Source: Vibrio salinus (GTDB taxonomy: Bacteria; Pseudomonadota; Gammaproteobacteria; Enterobacterales; Vibrionaceae). From it: a DNA stretch of 64,000 nucleotides. The DNA lies in contig NZ_JAJSDZ010000005.1 of the NCBI RefSeq assembly GCF_021272385.1, positions 620,001-684,000 of the forward strand. The letters run 5' to 3'. The translations under genes were made by a program, and so were the position numbers. A model generated the notes under the pieces. It made no database searches and was not told the DNA's origin. It was given only the letters and a program-made list of their open reading frames with translations. This document shows positions 9,781 through 19,294 of the stretch, piece after piece (within the stretch, counting starts at the first letter, position 1; each line of letters opens with the position of its first letter).

Positions 9781-10212
9781 AGCACCTCCGTTTATCTTTA
9801 CAACTTTATAAAGTGAAGCGTTTTATCCTGATAACGTTTTGACATCTGAATAACCCGATTTTCTACGTATACAATAATAAGATTCAATCATTACTGGAAG
9901 CTATTTTGAATTAACTGTTTTTTTTATAGCTATCCTGAAATGGTTTTGCTATTATCTTTCCCCCCTAAAAGACATTTCTTAATTAATCCCTCATAAGTTG
10001 CACCAAATTAATCCACTGGTTTTCCCCAATCGTGATCGTTTTTGTCAATTCCATGTCAAGATTTATTGTTAATCTTTATATGATAATGGTTGTGAATATC
10101 AAAAATTAATAATTAAAAATCAATAGCTTAAATAAAATAAAAACACCTTACTCAGCTAATTTAGTGACTCTAAAATTTCTTCAGTATATTTTAATCAAAG
10201 GTAATTAACACA

Positions 10213-10237
10213 CTTATCCACAAAATCAGTGGATAAG
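10213..10237. promoter_or_regulatory. Inverted pair of DnaA-box-like sequences
   Basis: A perfect 9-bp inverted repeat, CTTATCCAC (10213-10221) and GTGGATAAG (10229-10237), separated by 7 bases. The left arm contains TTATCCACA, identical to the strong DnaA box; the right arm reads TTATCCACT on the minus strand. Neither side has a T run, so it is not a terminator. DnaA binding is inferred. Confidence 0.5.
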
Positions 10238-10311
10238 CGCATCTAAGTAAGAAACGATAAGGGATACAGGAAAGTAAAGACTTTTTTTTCATATTTTTTT
10301 TCATGCTTTCA

Positions 10312-10340
10312 TTGACATTGATTGTCTGGGTGGTTAACAT
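10312..10340 (+). promoter_or_regulatory. Sigma-70 promoter of tRNA-Asn
   Basis: Perfect -35 TTGACA (10312-10317), 17-base spacer and -10 TAACAT (10335-10340). The discriminator that follows is GC-rich (CGCGGCG), typical of stringently controlled stable-RNA promoters. Confidence 0.75.
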
Positions 10341-10357
10341 TCGCGGCGTTTCAGAAT

Positions 10358-10433
10358 TCCCCCTTAGTTCAGTTGGTAGAACGGCGGACTGTTAATCCGT
10401 ATGTCGCAGGTTCGAGTCCCGCAGGGGGAGCCA
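10358..10433 (+). tRNA. tRNA-Asn (anticodon GUU)
   Basis: A 76-base cloverleaf with encoded CCA. The acceptor stem TCCCCCT pairs with AGGGGGA, the anticodon loop CTGTTAA carries GTT at 10391-10393, and the T-arm contains GGTTCGAGTCC. A terminator follows directly, so it is a single-tRNA unit. No integrase or attachment-site repeat is seen beside it. Confidence 0.97.
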
Positions 10434-10442
10434 AATTTAAAG

Positions 10443-10467
10443 CCCAGTCAAAATGACTGGGTTTTTT
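10443..10467 (+). terminator. Terminator after tRNA-Asn
   Basis: CCCAGTCA (10443-10450), AAA loop, TGACTGGG (10454-10461), then six T residues. Confidence 0.9.
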
Positions 10468-10784
10468 CGTTTGATGACTCCCGAAAAACAAAGCAAGAAA
10501 TTCACAACAGAAACTTTAATATAATTACTGCTCATAATGTATTTTTCTCAACAGCCATAAAACCTTAAATAAAGCATGGTTTTGTATTTAAATATGTATT
10601 GGTTTGTTTTTCTGATTTTCTTTCATTACATTGATATTAAAAGTTTTTTATCGTATCACTCAAACATTTAAGCTCACTTTCTATTTCCCCTTTAAACATT
10701 GATTAAAACCTTAGTTTTCTTTGGTTGTTATTAGAAAGGTAAAGCGGGATAATAAAGCATTCAGATTATTAATCTTATATCACT
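10468..10784. other. AT-rich region upstream of the rnf operon
   Basis: About 317 bases between the tRNA terminator and rnfA. It should hold the rnf operon promoter, but I cannot pick a convincing -35/-10 pair or regulator site by eye. There is no coding potential visible. Confidence 0.5.
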
Positions 10785-11366
10785 ATGACCGAATATATGT
10801 TGTTGTTAGTCGGTACAGTTCTGGTTAACAACTTTGTCCTGGTAAAATTTTTGGGGTTATGCCCTTTTATGGGTGTATCAAAAAAGCTGGAAACAGCAAT
10901 AGGCATGGGGTTGGCAACAACATTTGTTCTGACCTTGGCTTCAGTGTGTTCATACCTGATAGAGACCTATATTTTACAACCTCTTAATATCGAATATTTA
11001 AGAACGATGAGTTTTATCCTGGTTATAGCTGTCGTTGTTCAGTTTACTGAAATGGTCGTACATAAAACCAGCCCGACGCTTTACCGACTTTTAGGTATCT
11101 TTTTACCTCTCATCACAACGAACTGTGCCGTTCTTGGTGTTGCGTTACTCAATGTCAATGAGAATCACAATTTTATCGAATCGATTATATACGGGTTTGG
11201 CGCGGCGCTTGGATTTTCACTGGTACTCATTCTTTTTGCTTCTCTTCGTGAAAGAATTAATGTTGCCGATGTTCCTGTCCCATTCAAAGGTGCATCAATC
11301 GCTATGATTACCGCAGGTTTGATGTCTCTTGCTTTTATGGGCTTTACCGGATTGGTTAAATTGTAA
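10785..11366 (+). CDS. rnfA: Rnf electron-transport complex subunit A
   Basis: An integral membrane subunit (193 residues, about six helices) of the ion-pumping ferredoxin:NAD oxidoreductase Rnf complex. It has the family motif [22 protein letters not shown], with a cysteine thought to ligate an intramembrane Fe-S cluster shared with RnfE, and [22 protein letters not shown]. First gene of rnfABCDGE-nth-gloA; its stop codon overlaps the rnfB start. In E. coli, the same complex (RsxA) is needed to keep SoxR reduced. Confidence 0.97.
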   Translation: MTEYMLLLVGTVLVNNFVLVKFLGLCPFMGVSKKLETAIGMGLATTFVLTLASVCSYLIETYILQPLNIEYLRTMSFILVIAVVVQFTEMVVHKTSPTLYRLLGIFLPLITTNCAVLGVALLNVNENHNFIESIIYGFGAALGFSLVLILFASLRERINVADVPVPFKGASIAMITAGLMSLAFMGFTGLVKL

Positions 11367-11956
11367 TGGCTACTATACTAATTGCTGTGATAGCCGTAGT
11401 TGCTCTGGCTACAATTTTTGGTGCTATTCTTGGCTTTGCTTCTGTCAAATTCAAAGTAAAAGGCGATCCTATCGTTGATCAAATTGACGCGATACTTCCA
11501 CAAACTCAATGCGGCCAGTGTGGTTATCCCGGCTGCCGTCCATACGCTGAAGCAATAGCGAATGGTGATGACATCAACAAATGTCCTCCGGGAGGGCAGG
11601 CCGCAATAAAAAAACTTGCTGATCTGATGGGCGTGGATGAACCTGAATCAGCCCATGAACTGGAAGATGAAGATATAAAAAAAGTTGCTTTCATTCACGA
11701 GGATATGTGTATTGGATGTACAAAATGCATTCAGGCATGTCCTGTCGATGCCATTGTAGGTAGTACGAAAGCACTCCATACCGTAATAAAAAATGAGTGC
11801 ACCGGATGCAATTTATGCGTTGCACCTTGCCCGACAAACTGTATTGACATGATTCCGGTAGAAACGACTCCGGAAAGTTGGAAATGGCAATTGGACACTA
11901 TTCCGGTCATTAATATTACCGATACAGAACAACACACTCAGAACACCGTGAAGTAA
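11366..11956 (+). CDS. rnfB: Rnf complex Fe-S subunit B
   Basis: A peripheral ferredoxin-like subunit (196 residues) that brings electrons into the complex. It has an N-terminal hydrophobic anchor (about residues 3-26), a Cys4 cluster site (CGQCGYPGC...C, about 49-74) and two classical 4Fe-4S motifs, [12 protein letters not shown] and [12 protein letters not shown], in the second half. The start overlaps the rnfA stop, and rnfC follows after 9 bases. Confidence 0.97.
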   Translation: MATILIAVIAVVALATIFGAILGFASVKFKVKGDPIVDQIDAILPQTQCGQCGYPGCRPYAEAIANGDDINKCPPGGQAAIKKLADLMGVDEPESAHELEDEDIKKVAFIHEDMCIGCTKCIQACPVDAIVGSTKALHTVIKNECTGCNLCVAPCPTNCIDMIPVETTPESWKWQLDTIPVINITDTEQHTQNTVK

Positions 11957-11965
11957 GGACGGGTA

Positions 11966-14302
11966 ATGCTGTCACTAATAGAACAAATTAAAGCCGGCAA
12001 ACTGTGGGATTTTCATGGTGGTATTCACCCACCAGAAAACAAAAAACAATCAACTAAAACGCCACTGGAAATTGCCAGCATTCCGAACGAAATTATACTG
12101 CCTTTAAAACAACACATAGGCAAAGTTGGCCGTTTACAGGTGAAAAGCGGTACGCCAGTTTTAAAAGGTCAACCACTAACAAAATGCGATACCGCATTTA
12201 CCGTTCCGGTTCATGCTCCAACTTCGGGAATTATCAAAGCAATCGAACCTCGTACAGTGGCTCATCCGTCCGGACTATCCGAACTTTGTGTTGTTATTGA
12301 ACCCGATTTCGAAGATAAATGGCTGCCCCAAATACCCATCGCCGATTATCGTCAGCATTCTCCGGAAGAACTTGTTGAGCTAATCAGACAAGCTGGGATT
12401 TCAGGGATGGGTGGTGCCGGTTTCCCAACAGCCAGAAAAATCGAATCCGGACAATCTAAAATTGATGTTCTCATTATTAATGCCGCCGAGTGTGAACCCT
12501 ATATTACGGCAGATGATGCATTGATGCGTGAACATGCCGACGAAATCATTCAGGGCATTGAAATTGTTGAGCACATTTTGCTTCCAAAGCTCACCGTTAT
12601 TGGTATCGAGGATAACAAGCCGGAAGCCATCAAAGCTTTAGACAAAGCGGCATCCCGACGGGAAGATATTGTTATCCGGGTGATTCCCACAAAATATCCA
12701 TCAGGTGCAGCTAAACAGCTCATTAAAGTGTTAACAAATCTGGAAGTACCAGATGGCGGTCGCTCAACGGATATCGGTCAGATGGTTTTGAATGTCGGAA
12801 CTATCCACGCCATTAAGCGGGCAATATACGATGCCGAACCGCTCATACAAAGAGTGGTCACTTTGACAGGCAATGCTTTCAGACAACCAAAAAATGTCTG
12901 GGCAAGACTGGGAACACCGATACAGTCATTACTGGACGAGTTTGGCTATAAAGAAGATAAAAGGTTACCCCGTCTCATTATGGGAGGACCACTAATGGGA
13001 TTTAGCCTGCCTCATGGACAGGTGCCCATTACGAAAATCGCAAACTGCATATTGGCACCGACAAGAAGAGAATTAGCCCCCACAAGTAATGAACTTGCCT
13101 GTATTCGCTGTGGAGCCTGTGCAGAGGTTTGTCCGGCTTCACTCCTTCCGCAACAATTATACTGGCATGCAAAGGCGGAAGAATATGATAAGTGTAAGGA
13201 ACTGAATTTAAAAAATTGCATCGAGTGCGGTGCCTGTGCCTATGTTTGCCCTAGTGAAATACCGCTGGTTCACTACTATCGTAAAGCGAAAGCGGAAATA
13301 CGCACCCAGCAACAGGAAGCCAGTGCAGCAGAACGGGCAAAAGAACGCTTCGAAGAAAGAAAAGAACGCTTGGAAAGAGAAAAAAACGAGCGCGCAAACC
13401 GATTTAAAAAAGCCGCAGATACCAGACGCCACCAATTACAAGCTGAAAATAACGGACAGGATGCCATTGCGGCTGCGATTGCCCGGGTGAAAGAACAGAA
13501 ATCTGCACAGACACCACCACAAAATAAACCAGCAGTTGCAGCCGCCATTGCAAGAGCCAAAGCGAGACAAAGCGACGCTCAGAACGCAGATATACCGGAT
13601 AACTCAGATATAGCCAAACAAAGAGAAGAACGAAAACGCATTGCCCGGGAAAGAAAGGCGGAGAAAGAGCATCAGGATGCTCAAACCAATGAGGAACGGG
13701 CGCCTGAAAGTACATCGGATAAAAAATCTGCTGTCGCCGCTGCCGTTGCCCGCGCAAAAGCCCGTAAAGCTCAGCAAAACGAGACAGCTGACTCGGTAGC
13801 GCAGCAAGAGGCTACGGAGACCAAGGCCGCTGACAGTGACCCTAAAAAAGCCGCCATCGCGGCAGCCGTCGCCCGCGCAAAAGCCCGTAAAACTCAGCAA
13901 AACAAGACAGCTGACTCGGTAGCGCAGCAAGAGACTACGGAGACCAAGGCTGCTGACAGTGACCCTAAAAAAGCCGCTATCGCGGCAGCCGTCGCCCGTG
14001 CAAAAGCACGCAAAGCTCAGCAAAACAAGACGGCTGACTCGGTAGCGCTGCAAGAGGCTACGGAGACCAAGGCCACTGACAGCGACCCTAAAAAAGCCGC
14101 CATCGCGGCAGCCGTCGCCCGTGCAAAAGCACGCAAAGCTCAGCAAAACGATTCGGCTGACTCGGTAGTGCAGCAAGAGGCTACGGAGACCAAAGCCGCT
14201 AACAGCGACCCTAAAAAAGCCGCCATCGCGGCGGCCGTCGCCCGCGCTAAAGCCCGTAAAGCTCAACAATTGCAAAATAAAAATTTACAGGAGAAAGAAT
14301 AA
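11966..14302 (+). CDS. rnfC: Rnf complex subunit C with repetitive C-terminal tail
   Basis: Membrane-peripheral NADH/FMN and Fe-S subunit (778 residues). The N-terminal half has the NuoF-like fold signature GGAGFPTARKI and INAAECEPYITAD; two 4Fe-4S motifs follow, CIRCGACAEVCP and CIECGACAYVCP (about residues 378-430). Beyond about residue 445 the sequence becomes a charged, coiled-coil-like Glu/Arg/Lys segment and then four to five nearly identical 41-residue Ala/Lys-rich repeats (consensus KKAAIAAAVARAKARKAQQ) to the C-terminus. Gammaproteobacterial RnfC proteins often have such variable tails. rnfD begins immediately after the stop. Confidence 0.96.
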   Translation: MLSLIEQIKAGKLWDFHGGIHPPENKKQSTKTPLEIASIPNEIILPLKQHIGKVGRLQVKSGTPVLKGQPLTKCDTAFTVPVHAPTSGIIKAIEPRTVAHPSGLSELCVVIEPDFEDKWLPQIPIADYRQHSPEELVELIRQAGISGMGGAGFPTARKIESGQSKIDVLIINAAECEPYITADDALMREHADEIIQGIEIVEHILLPKLTVIGIEDNKPEAIKALDKAASRREDIVIRVIPTKYPSGAAKQLIKVLTNLEVPDGGRSTDIGQMVLNVGTIHAIKRAIYDAEPLIQRVVTLTGNAFRQPKNVWARLGTPIQSLLDEFGYKEDKRLPRLIMGGPLMGFSLPHGQVPITKIANCILAPTRRELAPTSNELACIRCGACAEVCPASLLPQQLYWHAKAEEYDKCKELNLKNCIECGACAYVCPSEIPLVHYYRKAKAEIRTQQQEASAAERAKERFEERKERLEREKNERANRFKKAADTRRHQLQAENNGQDAIAAAIARVKEQKSAQTPPQNKPAVAAAIARAKARQSDAQNADIPDNSDIAKQREERKRIARERKAEKEHQDAQTNEERAPESTSDKKSAVAAAVARAKARKAQQNETADSVAQQEATETKAADSDPKKAAIAAAVARAKARKTQQNKTADSVAQQETTETKAADSDPKKAAIAAAVARAKARKAQQNKTADSVALQEATETKATDSDPKKAAIAAAVARAKARKAQQNDSADSVVQQEATETKAANSDPKKAAIAAAVARAKARKAQQLQNKNLQEKE
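13735..14266 (+). repeat. 123-bp tandem coding repeats in rnfC
   Basis: Copies of a 123-bp (41-codon) unit; the marker CAGCAAAAC recurs at 13772, 13895, 14018 and 14141, with a degenerate copy at 14264. Spacing is exactly 123 each time and the DNA is nearly identical, including at silent positions. It encodes the alanine/lysine-rich tail of RnfC. Confidence 0.95.
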
Positions 14303-15349
14303 GTGGCTTTCTTTATTACCAGCTCTCCCCACACTCATACGCGTCGTAAAACACCCGATGTCATGAAATGGGTTGCCATTACAGCGCTCCCGGGATTGCT
14401 TGCTCAAGTGTATTTTTTCGGATGGGGAACTCTGGTTCAGCTCATTCTTGGCATTGCACTGGCTTTAATCATGGAATTCGTCGTCGCGGTATTAAGAAAA
14501 CGAGCACCAGGCTCCATGCTAAACGACTATAGTGCGATTGTTACCGCCTGGCTTCTGGCGGTCGCCATTCCCCCTCTGGCTCCCTGGTGGATGATAACCA
14601 TTGGTTTATTATTCGCAATCATTGTCGCCAAGCAGTTATATGGGGGACTGGGACAAAACCCGTTTAATCCCGCCATGATTGGCTATATCGTGCTGTTAAT
14701 CGCTTTTCCTTTGCAGATGACAAGCTGGTTACCCCCCATGAGTTTAAGCAGCAACCACAGTTCAGTTCTTGATGCGATTAAGGTCATCTTTACCGGTTAT
14801 AATGGTGCAGGTCTGTCTGTACAACAACTTCGTCTTGGCGTTGATGGTGTCACAATGGCAACGCCTCTGGACACCATTAAGACATCACTTCATGCCGGAC
14901 TCTCGTTGCATGACGCTCTGTCAAAACCACAATTTGGTGCTATTGCCGGTATCGGATGGCAATGGGTGAATATCGCTTATCTGATTGGCGGAATGGTGCT
15001 GCTGAAACTCAAAGTCATTCAATGGCACATCCCGGTCACTGTGATCGCAGGGCTGGTGCTCAGCAGTTTTGTGGGGCATTTGCTTTCCCCGGAAACCATC
15101 TCCTCACCTGTCATTCACCTGTTTTCCGGCGCGACCATGCTGGGTGCTTTTTTTATTGCTACGGATCCGGTTACTGCATCAACAACGATAAAAGGCCGAT
15201 TGATTTTCGGTCTGTTTATTGGCGTGATGATCTTTATCATCAGAACCTGGGGAGGCTTCCCCGATGGTGTTGCTTTCGCGGTATTACTTGGCAACATGGG
15301 TGTACCACTTATTGACTACTACACGAAACCCAGAACGTATGGACACTGA
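14303..15349 (+). CDS. rnfD: Rnf complex flavoprotein membrane subunit D
   Basis: A multi-helix membrane subunit (348 residues) related to NqrB, with covalent FMN expected on the threonine of the SGAT motif, seen in [20 protein letters not shown] (about residues 274-293). [15 protein letters not shown], a conserved loop, is also present. The start is a GTG directly after the rnfC stop, preceded by the GGAGAAAG ribosome-binding site inside rnfC. Confidence 0.96.
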   Translation: MAFFITSSPHTHTRRKTPDVMKWVAITALPGLLAQVYFFGWGTLVQLILGIALALIMEFVVAVLRKRAPGSMLNDYSAIVTAWLLAVAIPPLAPWWMITIGLLFAIIVAKQLYGGLGQNPFNPAMIGYIVLLIAFPLQMTSWLPPMSLSSNHSSVLDAIKVIFTGYNGAGLSVQQLRLGVDGVTMATPLDTIKTSLHAGLSLHDALSKPQFGAIAGIGWQWVNIAYLIGGMVLLKLKVIQWHIPVTVIAGLVLSSFVGHLLSPETISSPVIHLFSGATMLGAFFIATDPVTASTTIKGRLIFGLFIGVMIFIIRTWGGFPDGVAFAVLLGNMGVPLIDYYTKPRTYGH

Positions 15350-15352
15350 ACA

Positions 15353-15988
15353 ATGTTAAATGCAATCAAAAAAAACGGCCTGATTCTCGCTATTTTTGCC
15401 TGTGTTTCAACTGGCTTAGTTGCCATAACCCAGTATTTAACACAGGACCAAATAACCCATCAGGAAAGAAAGCAGCTTCTGTCGGTACTGAGTCAGGTGA
15501 TCCCCGAAAATGCGTATAACAACGATTTGTATAAAGCCTGTACTCTGGTTTCTCTGCCTTATTTAAAAAATGCACCTATGGTGCACGCCTATATCGCTAA
15601 AAAAGATGGCACTATAAATGGGATGGCAATCGAATCTATTGCACCAGATGGTTATAATGGAAAAATAAAACTCATTATCGGAATCAACAACCGGGGCATA
15701 ATTACCGGCACCAGAGTCTTATCGCAAAATGAAACTCCCGGGCTAGGTGATAAAATTGATTTACGGGTATCCAACTGGATTCTGAATTTCACAGGGAAAT
15801 ATCTGACACCTGAAAATGAATCCACCTGGCATGTACGTAAAGATGGTGGGCAGTTTGATCAGTTTACCGGAGCAACCATCACCCCCCGGGCAGTGGTCAA
15901 GGCGGTAAAACACACACTAGAATTCGTACATGCAAAACGGGATGATATCTACGCTCAACCATTTAATTGTTCCGAAGGAGAAAAATAA
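15353..15988 (+). CDS. rnfG: Rnf complex flavin-binding subunit G
   Basis: A 211-residue periplasmic flavoprotein with one N-terminal membrane anchor (about residues 8-27). The covalent FMN site is the threonine in [17 protein letters not shown] near residue 175. It is related to NqrC. It begins three bases after rnfD, and its TAA overlaps the rnfE ATG (TAATG). Confidence 0.96.
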   Translation: MLNAIKKNGLILAIFACVSTGLVAITQYLTQDQITHQERKQLLSVLSQVIPENAYNNDLYKACTLVSLPYLKNAPMVHAYIAKKDGTINGMAIESIAPDGYNGKIKLIIGINNRGIITGTRVLSQNETPGLGDKIDLRVSNWILNFTGKYLTPENESTWHVRKDGGQFDQFTGATITPRAVVKAVKHTLEFVHAKRDDIYAQPFNCSEGEK

Positions 15989-16686
15989 TGAGCTCATATA
16001 AAGAACTCATGTCCAACGGGATGTGGAAAAATAACCCGGCGTTGGTACAGCTTCTGGGATTATGTCCATTACTGGCTGTATCATCGACGGTCACAAATGC
16101 ACTCGGACTCGGTATTGCAACACTTCTTGTCCTGGTCGCATCAAATTTTACCGTATCAATGGTTCAGAATTACGTTCCTAAAGATGTCCGGATACCTATT
16201 TTTGTTATGATCATTGCCTCGTTGGTAACGTGTGTCCAGTTGCTAATGAATGCCTACGCATACGGGCTGTATTTATCTCTGGGAATATTCATTCCCCTGA
16301 TAGTGACAAACTGCATTATTATTGGCCGCGCGGAAGCATTTGCTTCAAAAAATAAACCTCTACCCGCAGTATTAGATGGGTTTTGGATGGGACTTGGTAT
16401 GACCAGCGTTCTGGTTATTCTGGGTGGAATACGAGAAATTCTCGGTCAAGGTACACTTTTCGATAATGCTAACCTTCTTCTCGGAGACTGGGCAAAATCA
16501 TTACGAATCGATCTGCTACATCTGGACAATGGATTTTTGTTAGCAATGTTACCTCCCGGGGCATTTATTTTTGTTGGATTGCTTATTGCGATAAAAAATA
16601 TAATCGATACAAAAATCGAGCAACGTAAACCTAAAAAAGCAAAACCCAAAATAGAGAGAGCAAGAGTAACCAATGTTACTCATTAA
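15988..16686 (+). CDS. rnfE: Rnf complex subunit E
   Basis: A membrane subunit of 232 residues, paralogous to RnfA, with the shared [24 protein letters not shown] motif in its first 50 residues and [21 protein letters not shown] chose ATG 15988 over an in-frame ATG 21 bases upstream because it gives the family N-terminus [19 protein letters not shown], is coupled to the rnfG stop (TAATG), and is preceded by GAAGGAG. Confidence 0.95.
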   Translation: MSSYKELMSNGMWKNNPALVQLLGLCPLLAVSSTVTNALGLGIATLLVLVASNFTVSMVQNYVPKDVRIPIFVMIIASLVTCVQLLMNAYAYGLYLSLGIFIPLIVTNCIIIGRAEAFASKNKPLPAVLDGFWMGLGMTSVLVILGGIREILGQGTLFDNANLLLGDWAKSLRIDLLHLDNGFLLAMLPPGAFIFVGLLIAIKNIIDTKIEQRKPKKAKPKIERARVTNVTH

Positions 16687-16701
16687 TGTCAGCATATAAT
16701 A

Positions 16702-17340
16702 ATGAATAAACAAAAACGCATAGAAATACTGGAACGGCTTAGAGCCAGCAACCCCAAACCGGAAACCGAGTTAATCTGGAGTTCGCCATTCGAATTACTT
16801 ATCTCAGTTTTATTGTCAGCTCAGGCAACCGATGTCAGTGTCAATAAAGCCACGGCTAAACTCTACCCAGTCGCCAACACACCGGAAGCCATGCTTGAAC
16901 TTGGTGTGGAAGGGGTAAAACACTATATCAAAACCATAGGACTGTTTAACTCAAAAGCCGGAAACATCATTAAAACCTGTCAAATACTGGTGAAAAATCA
17001 CAACAGTCAGGTTCCGGAAAACCGGGATGCTCTGGAAGCATTACCCGGTGTAGGCAGAAAAACAGCAAACGTTGTTCTGAACACCGCCTTCGGATGGCCA
17101 ACCATTGCTGTGGATACGCATATTTTCCGAGTGTCAAACCGGACCAAATTTGCAACGGGAAAAAACGTCGATGAAGTGGAACAAAAACTGTTAAAAACGG
17201 TTCCCAAAGCGTTTAAAGTTGACGTTCATCACTGGCTGATTCTTCATGGTCGCTACACCTGTGTTGCGAGAAAACCGCGTTGTGGCAGTTGTATAATTGA
17301 AGACTTATGTGAATATAAAGACAAAACAGACCCTGAATAG
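16702..17340 (+). CDS. nth: Endonuclease III
   Basis: DNA glycosylase/AP lyase for oxidised pyrimidines (212 residues). It has the helix-hairpin-helix [13 protein letters not shown] with the catalytic Lys near 120, catalytic Asp in [11 protein letters not shown] near 138, and the C-terminal 4Fe-4S loop C-x6-C-x2-C-x5-C ([17 protein letters not shown]). Located 15 bases after rnfE, as the usual last partner of the rnf cluster. Confidence 0.97.
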   Translation: MNKQKRIEILERLRASNPKPETELIWSSPFELLISVLLSAQATDVSVNKATAKLYPVANTPEAMLELGVEGVKHYIKTIGLFNSKAGNIIKTCQILVKNHNSQVPENRDALEALPGVGRKTANVVLNTAFGWPTIAVDTHIFRVSNRTKFATGKNVDEVEQKLLKTVPKAFKVDVHHWLILHGRYTCVARKPRCGSCIIEDLCEYKDKTDPE

Positions 17341-17350
17341 GAGCAACAAC

Positions 17351-17770
17351 ATGTCAAATACAAGAATTCTGCACACGATGCTACGAGTCGGCGATCTTGA
17401 TCGTTCCATTACTTTTTATACAGATGTCATGGGCATGAAACTACTGCGCAAAAGTGACAACAGTGAGTATAAATACACACTGGCCTTTCTGGGGTACGCT
17501 GAAGAATCGGAAAGCACCGTTATCGAACTGACCTATAACTGGGGAACATCTGAATACGAAATGGGCAATGCTTATGGTCACATTGCGATTGGCGTGGATG
17601 ATTTGGTAAAAACCTGTGAACACGCGAAATCCGTTGGTGGCATCGTAACCCGGGAACCGGGCCCGGTTAAAGGTGGCACCACGAACATTGCGTTTATCAA
17701 AGACCCTGATGGTTATATGATTGAACTGATTGAAAATAAATTTGCCGGTCAGGGGCTTGGAAATAACTGA
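17351..17770 (+). CDS. gloA: Lactoylglutathione lyase (glyoxalase I)
   Basis: Converts the methylglyoxal-glutathione hemithioacetal to S-lactoylglutathione. The 139-residue protein carries the four metal ligands in [12 protein letters not shown] (His), [12 protein letters not shown] (Glu), [10 protein letters not shown] (His) and GYMIELIE (Glu). The ATG at 17351 is chosen because it gives the family start [13 protein letters not shown] and has TAGGAG upstream; the longer in-frame start inside nth is unlikely. Terminal gene of the rnf-nth run, followed by a strong terminator. Confidence 0.96.
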   Translation: MSNTRILHTMLRVGDLDRSITFYTDVMGMKLLRKSDNSEYKYTLAFLGYAEESESTVIELTYNWGTSEYEMGNAYGHIAIGVDDLVKTCEHAKSVGGIVTREPGPVKGGTTNIAFIKDPDGYMIELIENKFAGQGLGNN

Positions 17771-17821
17771 GTTAAACGAATGTGTCACGACATCGACAAA
17801 TTCAGTATCAACATTATAAAC

Positions 17822-17855
17822 ATGTCGGCCTGAGACAGGCCGACATTTGTTTTTT
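17822..17855 (+). terminator. Terminator of the rnf-nth-gloA operon
   Basis: ATGTCGGCCTG (17822-17832), loop AGA, CAGGCCGACAT (17836-17846), then TTTGTTTTTT. The T run touches the stop codon of the convergent qorB. Confidence 0.93.
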
Positions 17856-18705
17856 ACAGTGAGGCTTTGACAAGCTCGCGTAATGATGTGGTCGGATGGC
17901 CAAGCAGTTCACTCAGTGTATGACTATCGTCAAATAATCCTCCCTGAGAGGCACCTGTATCCGAATTAGCGAGAAGTTCAGCAAATGGCGCAGGAAGACC
18001 GGCACCTTCAAGTGCTTTGGCAAACTCAGCTTCCGGCATATCAAGATATGGAATCTCTTTGCCTGACTCTTCACTTATTATTGTGCAAAGTTCTGACAAA
18101 GAATAACTTTCGTCACCGGACAGTTCATACACTTTTCCTTTTTGGTCTTTTTCACTGACAAGAACCAATGCAGCGGCTTCTGCATAATCTTCCCGTGCCG
18201 CGGAGCTGATTTTCCCTTCTTTCGCACAACCAATAAAAGCACCATTAGCCAGTGCCGGAGCAATGCTGGCTAAATAATTCTCTGTGTACCAGCCATTACG
18301 CAGCAGGACATGCGGCACCGCCGCTTCTTTCAGATAATCTTCGGTTTCGTTGTGTTCCGTAGCAAGCGCCAGCGGTGAAGTCTCTGCATTGAGCAGGCTG
18401 GTATACGCAATAAGAGCGACACCGACCGATTTAGCGGCATCGATAACATTCTTATGCTGTACAAAACGTTGCCCGATTTCACTGGAAGAAATCAATAATA
18501 CCTTCTCCACCCCCGTTAATGCCGTTGCAAGGGTCTCAGGCTGAGAATAATCAGCCTGCCGAACTTCAACACCCAACGCTTTTAACGGTGCCGCTTTGTT
18601 TACATCCCGGGCCAAGGCAACAATATTATCTGCCTGTATATGCTTAAGCAGATGTTTAATAACAAGTTGTCCCAATTGACCTGTTGCACCGGTGACTGCA
18701 ATCAT
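17854..18705 (-). CDS. qorB: NAD(P)H:quinone oxidoreductase, YtfG/QorB type
   Basis: An atypical short-chain dehydrogenase that reduces quinones in E. coli. The 283-residue protein begins MIAVTGATGQLGQLVIKHL (Rossmann GxxGxxG) and is close to E. coli QorB over its whole length: LLISSSEIGQR, IAYTSLLNAETSPLALA, LLRNGWYTENYLAS, GASQGGLFDDS. I chose ATG 18705 because it gives this N-terminus and has AGGAGAAAG upstream; a start seven codons earlier lacks support. Divergent from its likely HxlR regulator. Confidence 0.93.
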   Translation of the reverse strand: MIAVTGATGQLGQLVIKHLLKHIQADNIVALARDVNKAAPLKALGVEVRQADYSQPETLATALTGVEKVLLISSSEIGQRFVQHKNVIDAAKSVGVALIAYTSLLNAETSPLALATEHNETEDYLKEAAVPHVLLRNGWYTENYLASIAPALANGAFIGCAKEGKISSAAREDYAEAAALVLVSEKDQKGKVYELSGDESYSLSELCTIISEESGKEIPYLDMPEAEFAKALEGAGLPAPFAELLANSDTGASQGGLFDDSHTLSELLGHPTTSLRELVKASL

Positions 18706-18761
18706 ATTCTTTCTCCTGTATTTCATTTTATTTCACTCGATTTTCTATAGCTTGCCACGTA

Positions 18762-18798
18762 TACTTACTAATTGTAAGTACGTACTTTTTTGTAAGTA
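18762..18798. promoter_or_regulatory. Putative HxlR-type operator between qorB and qorR
   Basis: TACTTACTAATTGTAAGTA at 18762-18780 is an inverted repeat with 7-bp arms. An adjoining weaker copy, TACTTTTTTGTAAGTA, is at 18783-18798. It lies between two divergent genes, one encoding an HxlR regulator, so autoregulation is likely. Confidence 0.65.
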
Positions 18799-18829
18799 TT
18801 AATTTTCTTCTCAATTTTCGGAGAAAAAC

Positions 18830-19252
18830 ATGGAATATAAGAAAACAGAGTCGATAGATGACTCCTTTGCGAAGAAATACAACCGGGGAAATGTTCTGGC
18901 TAAAGAGTGCCCTTCTCGCAGTATTTTACAGGATGTCACCAGTCGTTGGGGAGTATTGGTTTTATTTTCACTATTAAACGGCACTCACCGGTTTAGCGAA
19001 CTGCGGAAAAAAATCTCAGGCGTAAGCGAAAAGATGCTATCACAAACATTGCAGGCTTTAGAGGCCGATGGATTTGTGCTGCGTATTGCTCATCCGGTTA
19101 TTCCTCCTCATGTTGAATATCAACTAACCGAAAACGGGATTGAAGTCGCCCACAGACTGGAAGAATTGGTAAACTGGATTGAATTGAATATTAACGATAT
19201 TCTGAACGCACGAAGTCATTATGACGAAATCAGAAAAAGCAGAGAGCGCTAA
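18830..19252 (+). CDS. qorR: HxlR-family redox-type regulator (YtfH/QorR)
   Basis: A 140-residue winged-helix protein of the DUF24/HxlR family. It matches E. coli YtfH: ECPSRSILQDVTSRWGVLVLFSLLNGTHRFSELR, then SEKMLSQTLQALEADGFVLR and PPHVEYQLTENG. The single N-terminal cysteine in ECPSR (about residue 27) is the conserved redox-sensing residue of this family. The ATG has CGGAG seven bases upstream. Probably represses the divergent qorB and itself. Confidence 0.92.
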   Translation: MEYKKTESIDDSFAKKYNRGNVLAKECPSRSILQDVTSRWGVLVLFSLLNGTHRFSELRKKISGVSEKMLSQTLQALEADGFVLRIAHPVIPPHVEYQLTENGIEVAHRLEELVNWIELNINDILNARSHYDEIRKSRER

Positions 19253-19294
19253 AAAAGCACTCTCCGGAAACGTCTTGATATCATGAATATGAAA

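Larger units (their letters stand above)
9781..10357. other. AT-rich intergenic region between uvrB and tRNA-Asn
   Basis: A 577-base gap. It must contain the uvrB promoter (minus strand) and the tRNA promoter (10312-10340). The DnaA-box-like palindrome at 10213-10237 is the only other clear element. I see no convincing ORF or known RNA family. Confidence 0.6.

Noticed and set aside
10358..10433. tRNA-Asn as an integration site for a mobile element
   Set aside because: No integrase, no partial tRNA copy and only core genes follow on either side.
13604..14275. Long minus-strand open frame (223 codons) opposite the RnfC tail
   Set aside because: It is the shadow of the 123-bp repeats; its product is a low-complexity repeat with no ribosome-binding site, and the plus-strand gene is certain.
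15571..15585. NtrC-like palindrome TGCACCTATGGTGCA
   Set aside because: It lies inside rnfG coding sequence and its half-sites are 5 rather than 7 bases apart, so the geometry is wrong and chance is more likely.
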